Below, piece after piece: positions 16,216-24,832 of a DNA stretch of 64,000 nt. Every line of letters begins with the position of its first letter. The stretch's first letter is position 1. The notes under the pieces were generated by a model that saw only the letters and a list, made by a program, of their open reading frames with translations, made no database searches and had not been told where the DNA came from. This DNA is from Archangiaceae bacterium (GTDB lineage: Bacteria; Myxococcota; Myxococcia; Myxococcales; Myxococcaceae). The stretch covers positions 34,368 to 98,367 of the forward strand of contig JADJNS010000037.1 of the NCBI GenBank assembly GCA_016714225.1, in the 5' to 3' direction. Position numbers and translations under genes: made by a program.

Positions 16216-17973
16216 ATGACATTTTACGAAGCTGCGCTGCGGGTGCTTGAAGAAGCGAAGCGGCCGCTGACGCACAACGAGATCACCAAGCTCTCCCTCG
16301 AGAAGGGTCTACTTTCTCACATCGGCAAGACACCCGAGATCACCATGTTGTCACGGCTGGCCGCGATGGCGAAAAGGCCGCGCGACCGCAAGGTGATGGT
16401 GACCGCGAAAGATACCTTCGCGCTCGCCGATTGGATGCTGCCCGAAGACGCCCAGGCGCTCGAGACCACCGGCGTGGCCGAGCCGAACCCGGAAGACGCG
16501 ATGCCCCAGTATCGACCGATCGAGCGTCACCCCGAGCCGCGCGGCGACTACGTGCGCGCCATCGGCCGTCAGGCCGAGCGCGAGCGCAAGCGGCGCGACG
16601 ACGACACCCGCAAGAAGCGCTACCCGCCGGTGAGCGAGGTGGCCTTCGAGATTCTCACCGAGTCTGGCTCTGGCCTGCTGCCCGGTGATCTGCTCAAGCG
16701 GGCGAGAGAGAAAGAGCTCGCCTCCGACGAGCTGTCGATCGAGCAGCTGCTCCACGCGCTGCTCGACGACAACCAGAAGCGCATCGACGGCGGGCGGCGG
16801 CCGCAGTTCAGCTATGCCGGCATCGAAGGCGCCGAGGCGCAGCTGCGGCTCGACGCGGGCTCAGAGATCGCCCCGATGGACGTGCAGCTGCAGTTCGCCG
16901 CCACCGCGGGCGTGCCGGTCGAGAACGGCCGGCCGGTGCTGCGCGCACCGCAGACCCACCAGCCCACCCCGGTGTCGGCCGATGATCTCGCCGTGCTGCA
17001 GGCGGCGCGGCAGGCAGGCAAAGACGCGCGGCGTGCCATGGCCCGGGTGCTGCGCAAGAAGCTCTCTGAGCTCGACGGTGGCGCGTTCGAGAAGTCGGTG
17101 GTGCGCATGATGCACAAGCTGTCTTTCCGCGAGGTGAAGGTGGCCAAGCGATCGAAAGACGGCCCGCTGCTCACCGCGCGCCGTCGCGAGGGCAGCCTCG
17201 AGCTGCGCTACGCAGTGCGCCTGCTCAAGGGCAACGCCTCGGTCGAGCGCCGCCAGGTACAAGATCTGCGGCGCGACCTGGGCCACTACGCGGCCCACGT
17301 CGGCCTGCTGGTGGGCGCCGGCGACCCGCGCGGCGACGCCAAGAGCGAGGCGCTGGCCGGTGGGGCGATGGTGTTCTTGTGGTGCGGCGAGGGCCTGGCC
17401 GAGCAGTTCTTCGAGGCGCAGACCGGGGTGAAGGTCACTACGGTCGAGCTGTACGAGCTCGACGACGCGTTCTTCGAGACCGCGCAGAAAGATGCCGAAG
17501 AGGCTCGCGCGCGCCGGGAAGAGCGTCACGCCCAGCGCGATCGCGACGAGCGAGAAGGCTCGCCGCGGCCGTCTCACTCGGGCTCCGACGAAGCGGCAGC
17601 GGGCTCCGAAGGCGAGGGGCCGGTCGCCGACGAGCCGCGCCCGCCCGCACCGTCGCACCCGCAGCAGGCCGCCGCCGCCGAAGGCGACGAGGGTGACGAC
17701 GACTCGGACGACGGCGAAGAGGGCGATGAAGGCGGTGGCGCCGCGGGCGCCGCCGGCGGTCAGCCGGGGCAGCCCGGCGCAGAGGGCTCGGGCGGGCGTC
17801 GCCGCCGCCGTCGCCGTCGCGGTCGCCGCGGCCGTGGCCCCCGCCCTGAAGGGGCTCCGGGTGCGCCTGGCGCTCCCGCGCCCGCCGAGGGTGGCGGGGG
17901 TGAGCCCTCGGCTCCGCCGCCTCCTGCGCCTCCTCCTCCTCCTTCGGGTGGAGGCGAGCCGGGTCCGTCTTGA
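16216..17973 (+). CDS. HARE-HTH protein with degenerate restriction-endonuclease-like domain and charged tail
   Basis: 585 residues. Residues 1-75 (TFYEAALRVLEEAKRPLTHN, EITKLSLEKGLL) are a HARE-HTH winged helix, a DNA-binding domain found in restriction enzymes, ASXL and RNA polymerase delta. Residues about 280-420 resemble an Mrr/restriction-endonuclease fold (FEKSVVRMMHKLSFREVKV, then VGLLVGAGDPRGDAKSEAL), but the D-x(n)-QxK catalytic set is not clear, since a YAVRLL strand stands where the Q-x-K strand is expected. The tail is low-complexity: acidic, then an Arg-rich block (RRRRRRRRGRRGRGPRPEG) and a Pro/Gly end. Probably a DNA- or RNA-binding chromatin-type factor rather than an active nuclease. 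The stop overlaps the next gene (TTGA). Confidence 0.75.
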   Translation: MTFYEAALRVLEEAKRPLTHNEITKLSLEKGLLSHIGKTPEITMLSRLAAMAKRPRDRKVMVTAKDTFALADWMLPEDAQALETTGVAEPNPEDAMPQYRPIERHPEPRGDYVRAIGRQAERERKRRDDDTRKKRYPPVSEVAFEILTESGSGLLPGDLLKRAREKELASDELSIEQLLHALLDDNQKRIDGGRRPQFSYAGIEGAEAQLRLDAGSEIAPMDVQLQFAATAGVPVENGRPVLRAPQTHQPTPVSADDLAVLQAARQAGKDARRAMARVLRKKLSELDGGAFEKSVVRMMHKLSFREVKVAKRSKDGPLLTARRREGSLELRYAVRLLKGNASVERRQVQDLRRDLGHYAAHVGLLVGAGDPRGDAKSEALAGGAMVFLWCGEGLAEQFFEAQTGVKVTTVELYELDDAFFETAQKDAEEARARREERHAQRDRDEREGSPRPSHSGSDEAAAGSEGEGPVADEPRPPAPSHPQQAAAAEGDEGDDDSDDGEEGDEGGGAAGAAGGQPGQPGAEGSGGRRRRRRRRGRRGRGPRPEGAPGAPGAPAPAEGGGGEPSAPPPPAPPPPPSGGGEPGPS

Positions 17974-18839
17974 AGCGGGGCTTCGGGCTCTGCTTGTTGA
18001 TTGGCCTCTCCGCGTGCCGCGCGGAGAAGCCGGTCTTCGACAAGCTGAGCCTCGAGCTGGCCGGCGCCGATGACGCGTCGATTCTCGGCCAGAAAGAGGC
18101 CGAGGTGAAAGAGGCGCTCGGCGCGGCGTTGAGAGGCGCCGGCTTCGTGCCGCTGGCCGAAGTGAAAGAGCCGAAGGGCCCCGCGTGGAAGATTCAAGCC
18201 GCGGTGGCCCTCGACGAGGTGAAGTCGCTGGAGCCCGACGCTCCCTCCAAGGCGACGGTGGGGTTGTTGTTGAGCCGAAAAGGCGAAGGCACGGATCGGG
18301 AGATCGTGGGCCACGGCGAAGCGAAGCTGAAGGGCCAGAGCCTCGACGAGCGGCGCGACGCGGCGCGGGCCTCGGTCGAGCTGGGGCTCAAAGACGCCGC
18401 CTCGGGCGCGGCGCTGATGATCTCGCTGCTCGCCAAGAGCGACGCTGACCTGATCGCCGTCAAAGAAGGGCGGGGCCGCGATTACGCGCTGTCGCTGCTC
18501 GCCGAGCGCAAGAACCCCGCCGCGCTCGAGCCGCTGATCGAGAAGCTCAAGGCCGACGATCTCGACCAGGTGCGGCGCGCCATCGGCGGCCTGCTCGATC
18601 TGAAAGACCCTCGCGCAGTGCCGGCGCTGATCGAGGCCTCGCGGGCCCGCGACGACATGTTCCAGCGCGAGATCGTCTTCGCCCTGGGAGCCCTGGGCGG
18701 CGACGAGGCCGAGGCCTACCTGCAGATCATCGCCGAGGGTCACGATCAGCCGCTGATGCGCGCGTCGGCCCAGCAGGCGCTCGACGAGCTGCACGCCCGC
18801 CGCGACGGCGGCCTGGTGCGAAGACAAGGAGCCCCCTAG
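17970..18839 (+). CDS. HEAT-repeat lipoprotein
   Basis: 289 residues from TTG 17970, whose TTGA overlaps the stop of the HARE-HTH gene. Signal peptide with lipobox LSAC (Cys16) in MKRGFGLCLLIGLSACRAE, so it is a lipoprotein. The middle is a mixed domain. The C-terminal half (about 165-275) has HEAT-like helical pairs, for example DDLDQVRRAIGGLLDLKDPR and AVPALIEASRARDDMFQREI. HEAT lipoproteins usually act as scaffolds in the periplasm. It abuts the next lipoprotein gene (stop TAG 18837-18839, ATG 18840), so the two are probably translated together. Confidence 0.75.
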   Translation: MKRGFGLCLLIGLSACRAEKPVFDKLSLELAGADDASILGQKEAEVKEALGAALRGAGFVPLAEVKEPKGPAWKIQAAVALDEVKSLEPDAPSKATVGLLLSRKGEGTDREIVGHGEAKLKGQSLDERRDAARASVELGLKDAASGAALMISLLAKSDADLIAVKEGRGRDYALSLLAERKNPAALEPLIEKLKADDLDQVRRAIGGLLDLKDPRAVPALIEASRARDDMFQREIVFALGALGGDEAEAYLQIIAEGHDQPLMRASAQQALDELHARRDGGLVRRQGAP

Positions 18840-19445
18840 ATGCGTCGTCTCTGTCTGTTCGGTGTGTTGGTCGTCGCCGCCGGCTGTGCCCACGCGCCGC
18901 CGCCCAAGCGCGAGCCGTCGCCGGTCGCCGAGTACTACCCGCTCGCGGTGGGCAACACCTGGAGCTACGAGGGCGAGATGCTGGGCGGCCCGGCGAAGTT
19001 CGACATCTCGATCGTGAAGGAAGAGCGCGGCCGCTTCACCGACTCGCAAGACAACGTGCTCACCATCGACAGCTACGGCATTCGCGACGAGAAGCGCTAC
19101 CTCTTGCGCACGCCGCTCGAGGTCGGCACCCGGTGGAACAACGTGGTCTCGGTCTCGTCGTACGAGCAGTACGCCATCGTCGAAGCGGGGCAGGCATGCG
19201 ACGCGCCGGCCGGCCGCTACCTCAACTGCGTGGTGGTCGAGAGCCGCAACAAGGGCGACGGCGAGAAGGTGCTGGTGAATACGCTCACCTTCGCCCCCAA
19301 GGTCGGCATGATCCGCATCGCCACCGCCCTCGAGACCCAGGGCAAGCGCATTCCGCAGGCGAGGCTCGAGCTGACCCGCTTTCAGGTGGGGCAGGGTACG
19401 CCTGCACCCGCCGCCTCGCCCGAAGCGCCCGCACCGGCTCGTTGA
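18840..19445 (+). CDS. Small lipoprotein of unknown function
   Basis: 201 residues. Signal peptide MRRLCLFGVLVVAAGC with lipobox AAGC (Cys16). The mature part begins with a Pro-rich linker, then EYYPLAVGNTWSYEG, a motif seen in many small Deltaproteobacterial lipoproteins with a lipocalin-like or beta-sandwich fold. Two further cysteines (Cys at QACDAP and LNCVVV) could form a disulphide. It ends in an Ala/Pro-rich tail. The start directly follows the HEAT lipoprotein stop. Role unknown; probably envelope. Confidence 0.75.
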   Translation: MRRLCLFGVLVVAAGCAHAPPPKREPSPVAEYYPLAVGNTWSYEGEMLGGPAKFDISIVKEERGRFTDSQDNVLTIDSYGIRDEKRYLLRTPLEVGTRWNNVVSVSSYEQYAIVEAGQACDAPAGRYLNCVVVESRNKGDGEKVLVNTLTFAPKVGMIRIATALETQGKRIPQARLELTRFQVGQGTPAPAASPEAPAPAR

Positions 19446-19480
19446 CCCGGTCAGACCCCGCCGTTACCCTTGGGCCCGCG

Positions 19481-20488
19481 ATGGAGGTTCAAGAGGAACA
19501 GACGCAGGAAGAGATGATTCTCTCTTTCCTCGCGGAGGGTGGCGACGAGTACACCTCGGGCGCCGCGCTCTCCGATAAGCTGGGCCTCTCGCGCACCGCG
19601 GTGTGGAAGCACGTCGAGTCGCTGCGCAAGCTCGGCTACCGCATCGAGGCGATTCCCTCCCGGGGGTACCGGCTCACCGAGGTGCCCGATCGGCTCACCT
19701 CGCTCGAGCTCGACCCGCTGCTGTCGACGCGCGAAATCGGGCTCACCCTGCACGCGTTCGAGAAGGTCGACTCGACCAACAGCACGGCCTTCAAGCTGGC
19801 CGCCGACGGAGCCATGCACGGGGAAGTCGTGGTCGCCGAAGAGCAGACCTCGGGCAAGGGGCGCCGCGGCCGCAGCTGGAGCTCGCCTCCCGGCAAGAAC
19901 CTCTACTGTTCGTTGATCTTGCGGCCCGACCTGCCGCCGGCGCGTGCCAGCGAGCTCACCCTGGTGGCGGCGGTGGCGCTCGCCGAGACGCTGCGCGACG
20001 CCGGGGTCAAGGCCGAGATCAAGTGGCCCAACGACGTGCAGGTGGCCGGCAGGAAGATCGCCGGCATTCTCACCGAGCTGTCGGCCGACACCGAGAAGGT
20101 GCACTTCGTGGTGGTCGGCATCGGGGTCAACCTCAACTGTGGGGCAGAAGATCTTCCCGAAGAGCTGCGTGAGACCGCCACCTCGCTCAAGCTGACGCGC
20201 GGCCAGCCGGTGATGCGCGCCCTGTTCACCGCCGCCTTGTGGACGCGCTTCGAGTCGTGGCTCGACCGGCACACCGCCGAGGGCTTTTCTCCGGTGCGCG
20301 ATGCGTGGCGCTCGTACAGCGCGACGCTGGGGCAAGAGGTGCTGGTGAAGAGCGAAGCGCGCGAGCTGCGTGGCACCGCCGAAGACATCGACGAGCAGGG
20401 CGCCCTGCTGATCCGCAAGAGCGACGGCAGCGTCGAGCGGGTGCTGGCCGGTGACGTCGAGCAGGTGCGCGCCAAGAAGTCGACCTGA
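19481..20488 (+). CDS. birA: Bifunctional biotin-[acetyl-CoA-carboxylase] ligase / biotin repressor
   Basis: 335 residues. It activates biotin to biotinyl-AMP and joins it to carboxylase carrier protein. N-terminal winged helix (about 10-75: YTSGAALSDKLGLSRTAVWK, then HVESLRKLGYRIEAIPSRGY) indicates the repressor-type class II BirA. The ligase domain shows DSTNSTAFKLA, the nucleotide loop GKGRRGRSWSSPPGKNLY, KWPNDV with the catalytic Lys, and GIGVNLN. The C-terminal SH3-like domain holds SARELRGTAEDIDEQGALLI-type sequence. No biotin genes are nearby, so any repressor targets are elsewhere. The ATG at 19481 was chosen as the first Met before the helix-turn-helix. Confidence 0.94.
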   Translation: MEVQEEQTQEEMILSFLAEGGDEYTSGAALSDKLGLSRTAVWKHVESLRKLGYRIEAIPSRGYRLTEVPDRLTSLELDPLLSTREIGLTLHAFEKVDSTNSTAFKLAADGAMHGEVVVAEEQTSGKGRRGRSWSSPPGKNLYCSLILRPDLPPARASELTLVAAVALAETLRDAGVKAEIKWPNDVQVAGRKIAGILTELSADTEKVHFVVVGIGVNLNCGAEDLPEELRETATSLKLTRGQPVMRALFTAALWTRFESWLDRHTAEGFSPVRDAWRSYSATLGQEVLVKSEARELRGTAEDIDEQGALLIRKSDGSVERVLAGDVEQVRAKKST

Positions 20489-20514
20489 CGCGCGCGCTGG
20501 TACGCCAAGCGTGA

Positions 20515-20569
20515 AAGTCCGTGGCGTGATCAGCCGCGGGCGGGCCTGGGCCGGCCGCGCAGCGGACTT
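20515..20569. terminator. Possible bidirectional terminator between convergent genes
   Basis: AAGTCCG (20515-20521) is complementary to CGGACTT (20563-20569), and the enclosed sequence is very GC-rich with further self-complementary stretches. It lies between birA and the convergent small exported-protein gene. No long T-run follows on either strand, so terminator activity is a guess from position. Confidence 0.25.
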
Positions 20570-20582
20570 CCGGGCTGCCTAT

Positions 20583-20984
20583 CTAGTGCACCGCCAGGGT
20601 GCAGCCGCTCGAGGTGAGCCGGCGCGACGACACCGTCGCCGCCTCGCTGCTGCCCGGCGGCTGCGACACGTTGAGCGCCTCGCCCGAGGCCTCGCGAAAG
20701 CCCACCTCGCCGCAGTCGATGGCCCCGGTGGCGATGCCGCAGCTCACCTCTTGCACGGGGAAGCTGAAGCTGCCCGTCGCGTCGGTGATCGCGCCGGCAT
20801 CGGTGCCCGAGCACCGCGCCGAGATGCCCGCGGCCGCCCCGCCGTCGGCGCGCAGCGCGCGACAGGCCACGGTGACCGTGGTGCTGCCGCGGTCTCCCGG
20901 TGGGCAGCAGTCGGGGCAGTTGCCGGGGAGCGCGGCGGCGCAGGCACAGAACAGCATCGAGAGGGCCAGCAGGGCAGATCGCAT
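20583..20984 (-). CDS. Small exported Cys-rich protein, probable lipoprotein
   Basis: 133 residues. Signal peptide MRSALLALSMLFCACAAALP, with Cys13 and Cys15 near the cleavage region as a possible lipobox. The mature part contains CPDCCPPGD and several spaced cysteines, and a segment TDATGSFSFPVQE that resembles a carboxypeptidase-regulatory-like/CNA-B beta strand. The ATG at 20984 is at the natural start of the signal peptide. It is convergent with birA and divergent from coaX. Function unknown; the codon pattern matches the neighbours. Confidence 0.65.
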   Translation of the reverse strand: MRSALLALSMLFCACAAALPGNCPDCCPPGDRGSTTVTVACRALRADGGAAAGISARCSGTDAGAITDATGSFSFPVQEVSCGIATGAIDCGEVGFREASGEALNVSQPPGSSEAATVSSRRLTSSGCTLAVH

Positions 20985-21098
20985 GTAGGCACCCTCGAGC
21001 AGAAGCCGTGCCGGGCGCCCAGGCTGCGCTCCCAGAGCGGGTGGAGCACCCACGCTCCCACGAATTTTCGAGGGACACGGCTAGAATGGCCAGCAACG

Positions 21099-21869
21099 AT
21101 GCTGCTGGCCATCGACGTGGGCAACACCAACACGGTGCTCGGCGTCTACGACGGCAGGGCGCTGCGCTCGCACTGGCGGGTCGAGACCTCGGTTCACCGC
21201 ACCTATGACGAGTGGGGCATGGTGCTGCTGCAGATGTTGCAGCACGCGGGCCTCGACCCCAAGGGCATTGACGCCATCGCGGTCTCCAGCGTGGTGCCCC
21301 CGCTGCAGTTCAACCTCGAGCGCATGAGCCAGCGCTACTTCGCCGCGCGGGTGATGTTCGTCGGCCCCGGGGTGAAGACCGGCATGCCCATTCTCTACGA
21401 CAACCCGCGCGAGGTCGGCGCCGACCGGGTGGTCAACGCGGTGGCGGCCTACGAGAAGCACAGGGGCTCGCTGATCGTGGTCGACTTCGGCACCGCCACC
21501 ACCTTCGACGCGGTGACCGCGAGGGGCGAATACCTGGGCGGCGCCATTTGCCCCGGCATCACCATCGCGATGGATGCGCTGTTCGAGCGCGCCTCGAAGC
21601 TGCCGCGCGTCGAGTTCGCGCGGCCACCCCACGTGATCGGCAAGAACACCGTGCACTCGATGCAGTCGGGGCTGGTGTTCGGCTACGTCTCGCTGGTCGA
21701 CGGCATCTGCGAGCGCATGCGCGCCGAGCTGGGCGACGGCGGCAAGGCCAAGGTGTTCGCCACCGGCGGGCTGGCCCCGCTGATCGCCTCGGAGTCGAAA
21801 GCCATCGCCGAGGTCGACGAGCTGTTGACCCTCGAGGGTCTGCGATTGATCTGGGAGAGAAACCCGTGA
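21099..21869 (+). CDS. coaX: Type III pantothenate kinase
   Basis: 256 residues, full length. It catalyses the first step of CoA synthesis, pantothenate to 4'-phosphopantothenate. Type III signature motifs: LAIDVGNTNTVLGVYDG at the N-terminus (phosphate 1), a central DRVVNAVAAYE, and DFGTATTFDAVTARGEYLGG (phosphate 2), with GGAICPGI following. It has the ASKHA fold and no P-loop, distinguishing it from CoaA. The stop overlaps the GTG of the next gene (GTGA at 21866-21869), so the downstream protein is translationally coupled. Confidence 0.95.
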   Translation: MLLAIDVGNTNTVLGVYDGRALRSHWRVETSVHRTYDEWGMVLLQMLQHAGLDPKGIDAIAVSSVVPPLQFNLERMSQRYFAARVMFVGPGVKTGMPILYDNPREVGADRVVNAVAAYEKHRGSLIVVDFGTATTFDAVTARGEYLGGAICPGITIAMDALFERASKLPRVEFARPPHVIGKNTVHSMQSGLVFGYVSLVDGICERMRAELGDGGKAKVFATGGLAPLIASESKAIAEVDELLTLEGLRLIWERNP

Positions 21870-23029
21870 GCGAAGAAGCCGCACCCCCTGCCGCCGCACC
21901 TGCCGTCGACCCCGCCGCCGCGCCTGTCGAGACCTATGTCTGCCCGGTGAGCGCCGAGGTGCTGCCTCCCGACAAGCGCAAGCACGTCGACCCCAAGGCG
22001 CCGGTGCCGCTGCGCATGATGGCGGCCAAGGCCATCGCGCCGATGTCGCCACCCGACATGATCACCGCGCTGTTCATGCTCGCCTATGATCCCGACGAGA
22101 AGGTGCGCGACACCGCGGTGGCCACCGCGGCGGCCCTGGCCGACCGGGTGCTGGCGCCGGCGCTTCGCGAAGAGCGGGTGAAGCCCGAGGTGCTGGGCTG
22201 GTTTCTCGACCTGCACTGGCAGAACGACGCCTACGCCGAAATGCTGGTCTTGAACGGCGGCTGCCCCGACGACGCGGTGGCGAGGGTGGCGGCGCAGTGC
22301 AACGTGCGCACCGCCGAGATCATCGGCGCCAACCAGCTGCGCCTGCTGCGCCACGACGACATCGTGCGGCAGCTGGCCAAGAACCCCAGCGCCGAGGGCG
22401 CGCTGATCGACGGCGTGTGCGACTTCGCGGTGCGCTCGGGGCTGCAGCTCACCGACGTGCCGCGGATGAAAGAGGCGCGCGTGCGCCTCTACGGGCCCCA
22501 GGCCGCCGAGACGCCGCCCGACCCCGGCCCCACCGCCGACGAGGTGCTCGAAGAGTTCAAGGTGGGCGAAGAGAGCGCCGCTCCGATGGAAGAGGGCAAG
22601 CGGCTCACCCTGTCGCAGAAGATCATGAAGATGAACATCTCGGAGAAGATCAAGCTCGCCACCAAGGGGAACAAAGAGGCGCGCAGCATCTTGATCCGCG
22701 ACTCGAACAAGCTGGTCTCGGTGGCGGTGATTCGCAGCCCGCGCATCACCGACGGCGAGGTGCTGCTGCAGGCCAACAACAAGACCGCCAACGACGAGGT
22801 GCTTCGCATCATCTGCGGCGATCGCGAGTGGGTGAAGATGTACCCGGTCAAGCTGGCGCTGGTGAAGAACCCCAAGGTGCCCCAGGCCATCGCGATGCGG
22901 TTTCTCTCGACCCTGCGCGAGAGCGACGTGAAGAATTTCGCCCGCGATCGCAACGTGCCCAACGTGATTCAGATGATGGCGCGCAAGATGATCTCGAAGA
23001 AAGACGAGCCGAAGAAAGACGGCCACTGA
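21866..23029 (+). CDS. Conserved helical-repeat protein of unknown function
   Basis: 387 residues starting at GTG 21866 inside the coaX stop. It has an Ala/Pro-rich leader, a possible CPVSAEVLPPDKRKH segment, then HEAT/DUF2336-like helical repeats (for example SPPDMITALFMLAYDPDEKV and LAKNPSAEGALIDGVCDFAV). A second helical block spans about 240-375 with KLATKGNKEARSILIRDSNK, a pattern like leucine-rich or armadillo-type variants. There is no signal peptide, membrane segment or catalytic motif. The C-terminal tail is KKDEPKKDGH. It was probably retained as a partner of coaX by operon structure. Not recognised as a named family. Confidence 0.7.
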   Translation: MSEEAAPPAAAPAVDPAAAPVETYVCPVSAEVLPPDKRKHVDPKAPVPLRMMAAKAIAPMSPPDMITALFMLAYDPDEKVRDTAVATAAALADRVLAPALREERVKPEVLGWFLDLHWQNDAYAEMLVLNGGCPDDAVARVAAQCNVRTAEIIGANQLRLLRHDDIVRQLAKNPSAEGALIDGVCDFAVRSGLQLTDVPRMKEARVRLYGPQAAETPPDPGPTADEVLEEFKVGEESAAPMEEGKRLTLSQKIMKMNISEKIKLATKGNKEARSILIRDSNKLVSVAVIRSPRITDGEVLLQANNKTANDEVLRIICGDREWVKMYPVKLALVKNPKVPQAIAMRFLSTLRESDVKNFARDRNVPNVIQMMARKMISKKDEPKKDGH

Positions 23030-23087
23030 GGCTTCCGCCGTTCTGAAGAAGCGCCCGCGCTGCTCTGAAACGGGGTCAGCTGCTGCC

Positions 23088-24785
23088 TCAGGCCTCGGCC
23101 AGCTCGTCTTCGGAGATCTCGTCGATGTCGACTGGCGACACCTCGAGCTCGCTGACGATCTGCTGCAGGGTCTCGCGGGTCTTCGCGTCGCGCTCTTCGT
23201 TCGACTTGATGCGGCTGTAGAGCTTCTGCACCCGCTCGTCGTTCTTGGCGTCTTTCTCTTCGAGCTCGGTGATGCGCTTGCGCAGCCCCGAGATCTCGTC
23301 GGCGAACGCGGCGGCCTGGCTCGACAGCTGGCCCTTGGCCGAGTCGAGGTCGATCTGCGCGGCCTCGAGCTGCGAGCGCACCTCGTCGGCCTCGAGGCTC
23401 TTGGCCTCGAGCTGGGTCTTGGTGCTCTCGGCTTCGCTGCGCAGCTCGGCGACGTCGCCCTCGAGCTTCTGCTTGTCGCGCTCGAGCTCCGACTGCGAGG
23501 TGCGCAGCTGGTCATTCTCGGAGTCGGCACCGGCCAGCCGCGCCTGCACCTGCTCGAGCTCGCTCTGCAGCGTGGTCAGCTTGGCGCCCGACGAGCGGGC
23601 CTCTTCTTTCGCCGAGATCAGCGACTGGTCGATCTTCTTGCGCTCGGTGGTGAGCTGGTCGGCCTTGGTGGTCAGCGTCTTGATCTGCGCGTCGCGGCGC
23701 GCGATCTCACCCGACGACTCGGAGTTCTGCTGCTCGAGCGTGTTGCTCTTTTCCTGCGCGTCGATGAGCTCTTTCTCTTTCTCGTTGAGCTCGTTCTTCA
23801 GCCGCAGAATCTCTTTGTCCTTCTTGGTTCCCGCCTCGCGCAGCGCGAACACCTCTTTGTCGCTCTTGCCGCCAGCTCCCGCACGCGCCGCCTCGGCCTG
23901 GGTACGGGTGGTCTCGAGCTCGGCCTCGACCTCGTGGAGCTTGGTCTCGAGCTCTTCGGCGCGATCTTTCGAATCTTCCAGCGAGCCGATGAGCTCGGTC
24001 ACCTTGCTGCGCAGCTCGAGCAGCTCGGCGTGCTCGGACTTGCCCGAGCTCGACATGGCGCTCGACCGGTGGTGGTGCGGCGGAGACGCCGTGGGCGGGG
24101 GAGGAGGCGGCGGCTCTTCGGGCGAGAACCCGATGCTGGTCTTGTCGGCGTCGCCCGACAGCTCGTCTTCGACGTGCAGCTCTTCTTCGACGTGGAGCTC
24201 TTCGGCCACCGCTTCAGGCTCGGCTGCCGTGGCGTTCTTCTCGTCGAACACCGCGTCGAGCATGTCGAGATCGGGGTCGCCGGCCACCGTCTCTTCGCGC
24301 GTCGACGGCTCGAGGTCGATGGCCGCCGGGGTGCCGCCCTTGTCGTCTTCGGTGAGCAGCTCGGAGAGCGAGAGCGACTCGTCTTCGACCAGCTCCTGCT
24401 CGGCAGGGGGCTCGGGCATGCCGATCAGCTTGCCCACCACGTCGACGACCTTCGAGCCCTCGAACGGCTTGGCCAGGTAGTCGTCGGCCTTCTTGGTCTT
24501 GAGCTTGCGGTGCTGGGCGAAGCCGTCGGGGTTGCCGATGATCACCACCGGAATCGCGCGCAGGTCTTCGTCGCCCTTGAGCTTGCCGCAGATGATGTAG
24601 CCGTTCTGGCCGGCGCTCAGATCGACTGCGAGCACCACCAGCTGCGGCCGGGTCTTGCGCACCAGCTCGACGCAGCCCTTGCCGTCGCTGGTCTCTTCGA
24701 CGGTGAAGCCTTTGGCGCTCAAGGAATCGCGCATCGCGCGCGAGAGGTTGCCGTCGCTCTCGACGATCAAGATGTTCTTGGACAT
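23088..24785 (-). CDS. frzS: FrzS-like social-motility protein: pseudo-receiver plus long coiled coil
   Basis: 565 residues. Residues 1-125 match the atypical receiver of Myxococcus FrzS: ILIVESDGNLSRAMRD, VVLAVDLSAGQNGYIICGKL, VVIIGNPDGFAQHRKLK, and DDYLAKPF. As in FrzS, the phosphoacceptor site is abnormal. His92 and Tyr103 correspond to the His and Tyr reported to matter for polar localisation in the Myxococcus protein. After an acidic, Pro-rich linker, residues about 240-555 are a continuous heptad coiled coil (ELLELRSKVTELIGSLEDSK onward), and the C-terminus is acidic. Length and layout agree with FrzS (about 555). FrzS moves between poles and controls type IV pilus motility. Here it follows an anti-sigma gene by 47 bases rather than lying near frz chemosensory genes. 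Confidence 0.88.
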   Translation of the reverse strand: MSKNILIVESDGNLSRAMRDSLSAKGFTVEETSDGKGCVELVRKTRPQLVVLAVDLSAGQNGYIICGKLKGDEDLRAIPVVIIGNPDGFAQHRKLKTKKADDYLAKPFEGSKVVDVVGKLIGMPEPPAEQELVEDESLSLSELLTEDDKGGTPAAIDLEPSTREETVAGDPDLDMLDAVFDEKNATAAEPEAVAEELHVEEELHVEDELSGDADKTSIGFSPEEPPPPPPPTASPPHHHRSSAMSSSGKSEHAELLELRSKVTELIGSLEDSKDRAEELETKLHEVEAELETTRTQAEAARAGAGGKSDKEVFALREAGTKKDKEILRLKNELNEKEKELIDAQEKSNTLEQQNSESSGEIARRDAQIKTLTTKADQLTTERKKIDQSLISAKEEARSSGAKLTTLQSELEQVQARLAGADSENDQLRTSQSELERDKQKLEGDVAELRSEAESTKTQLEAKSLEADEVRSQLEAAQIDLDSAKGQLSSQAAAFADEISGLRKRITELEEKDAKNDERVQKLYSRIKSNEERDAKTRETLQQIVSELEVSPVDIDEISEDELAEA

Positions 24786-24832
24786 GAGTCTTGAGCGAAA
24801 GGTTACTACCGCCCGTCAGGCTTGTCTTTTTC

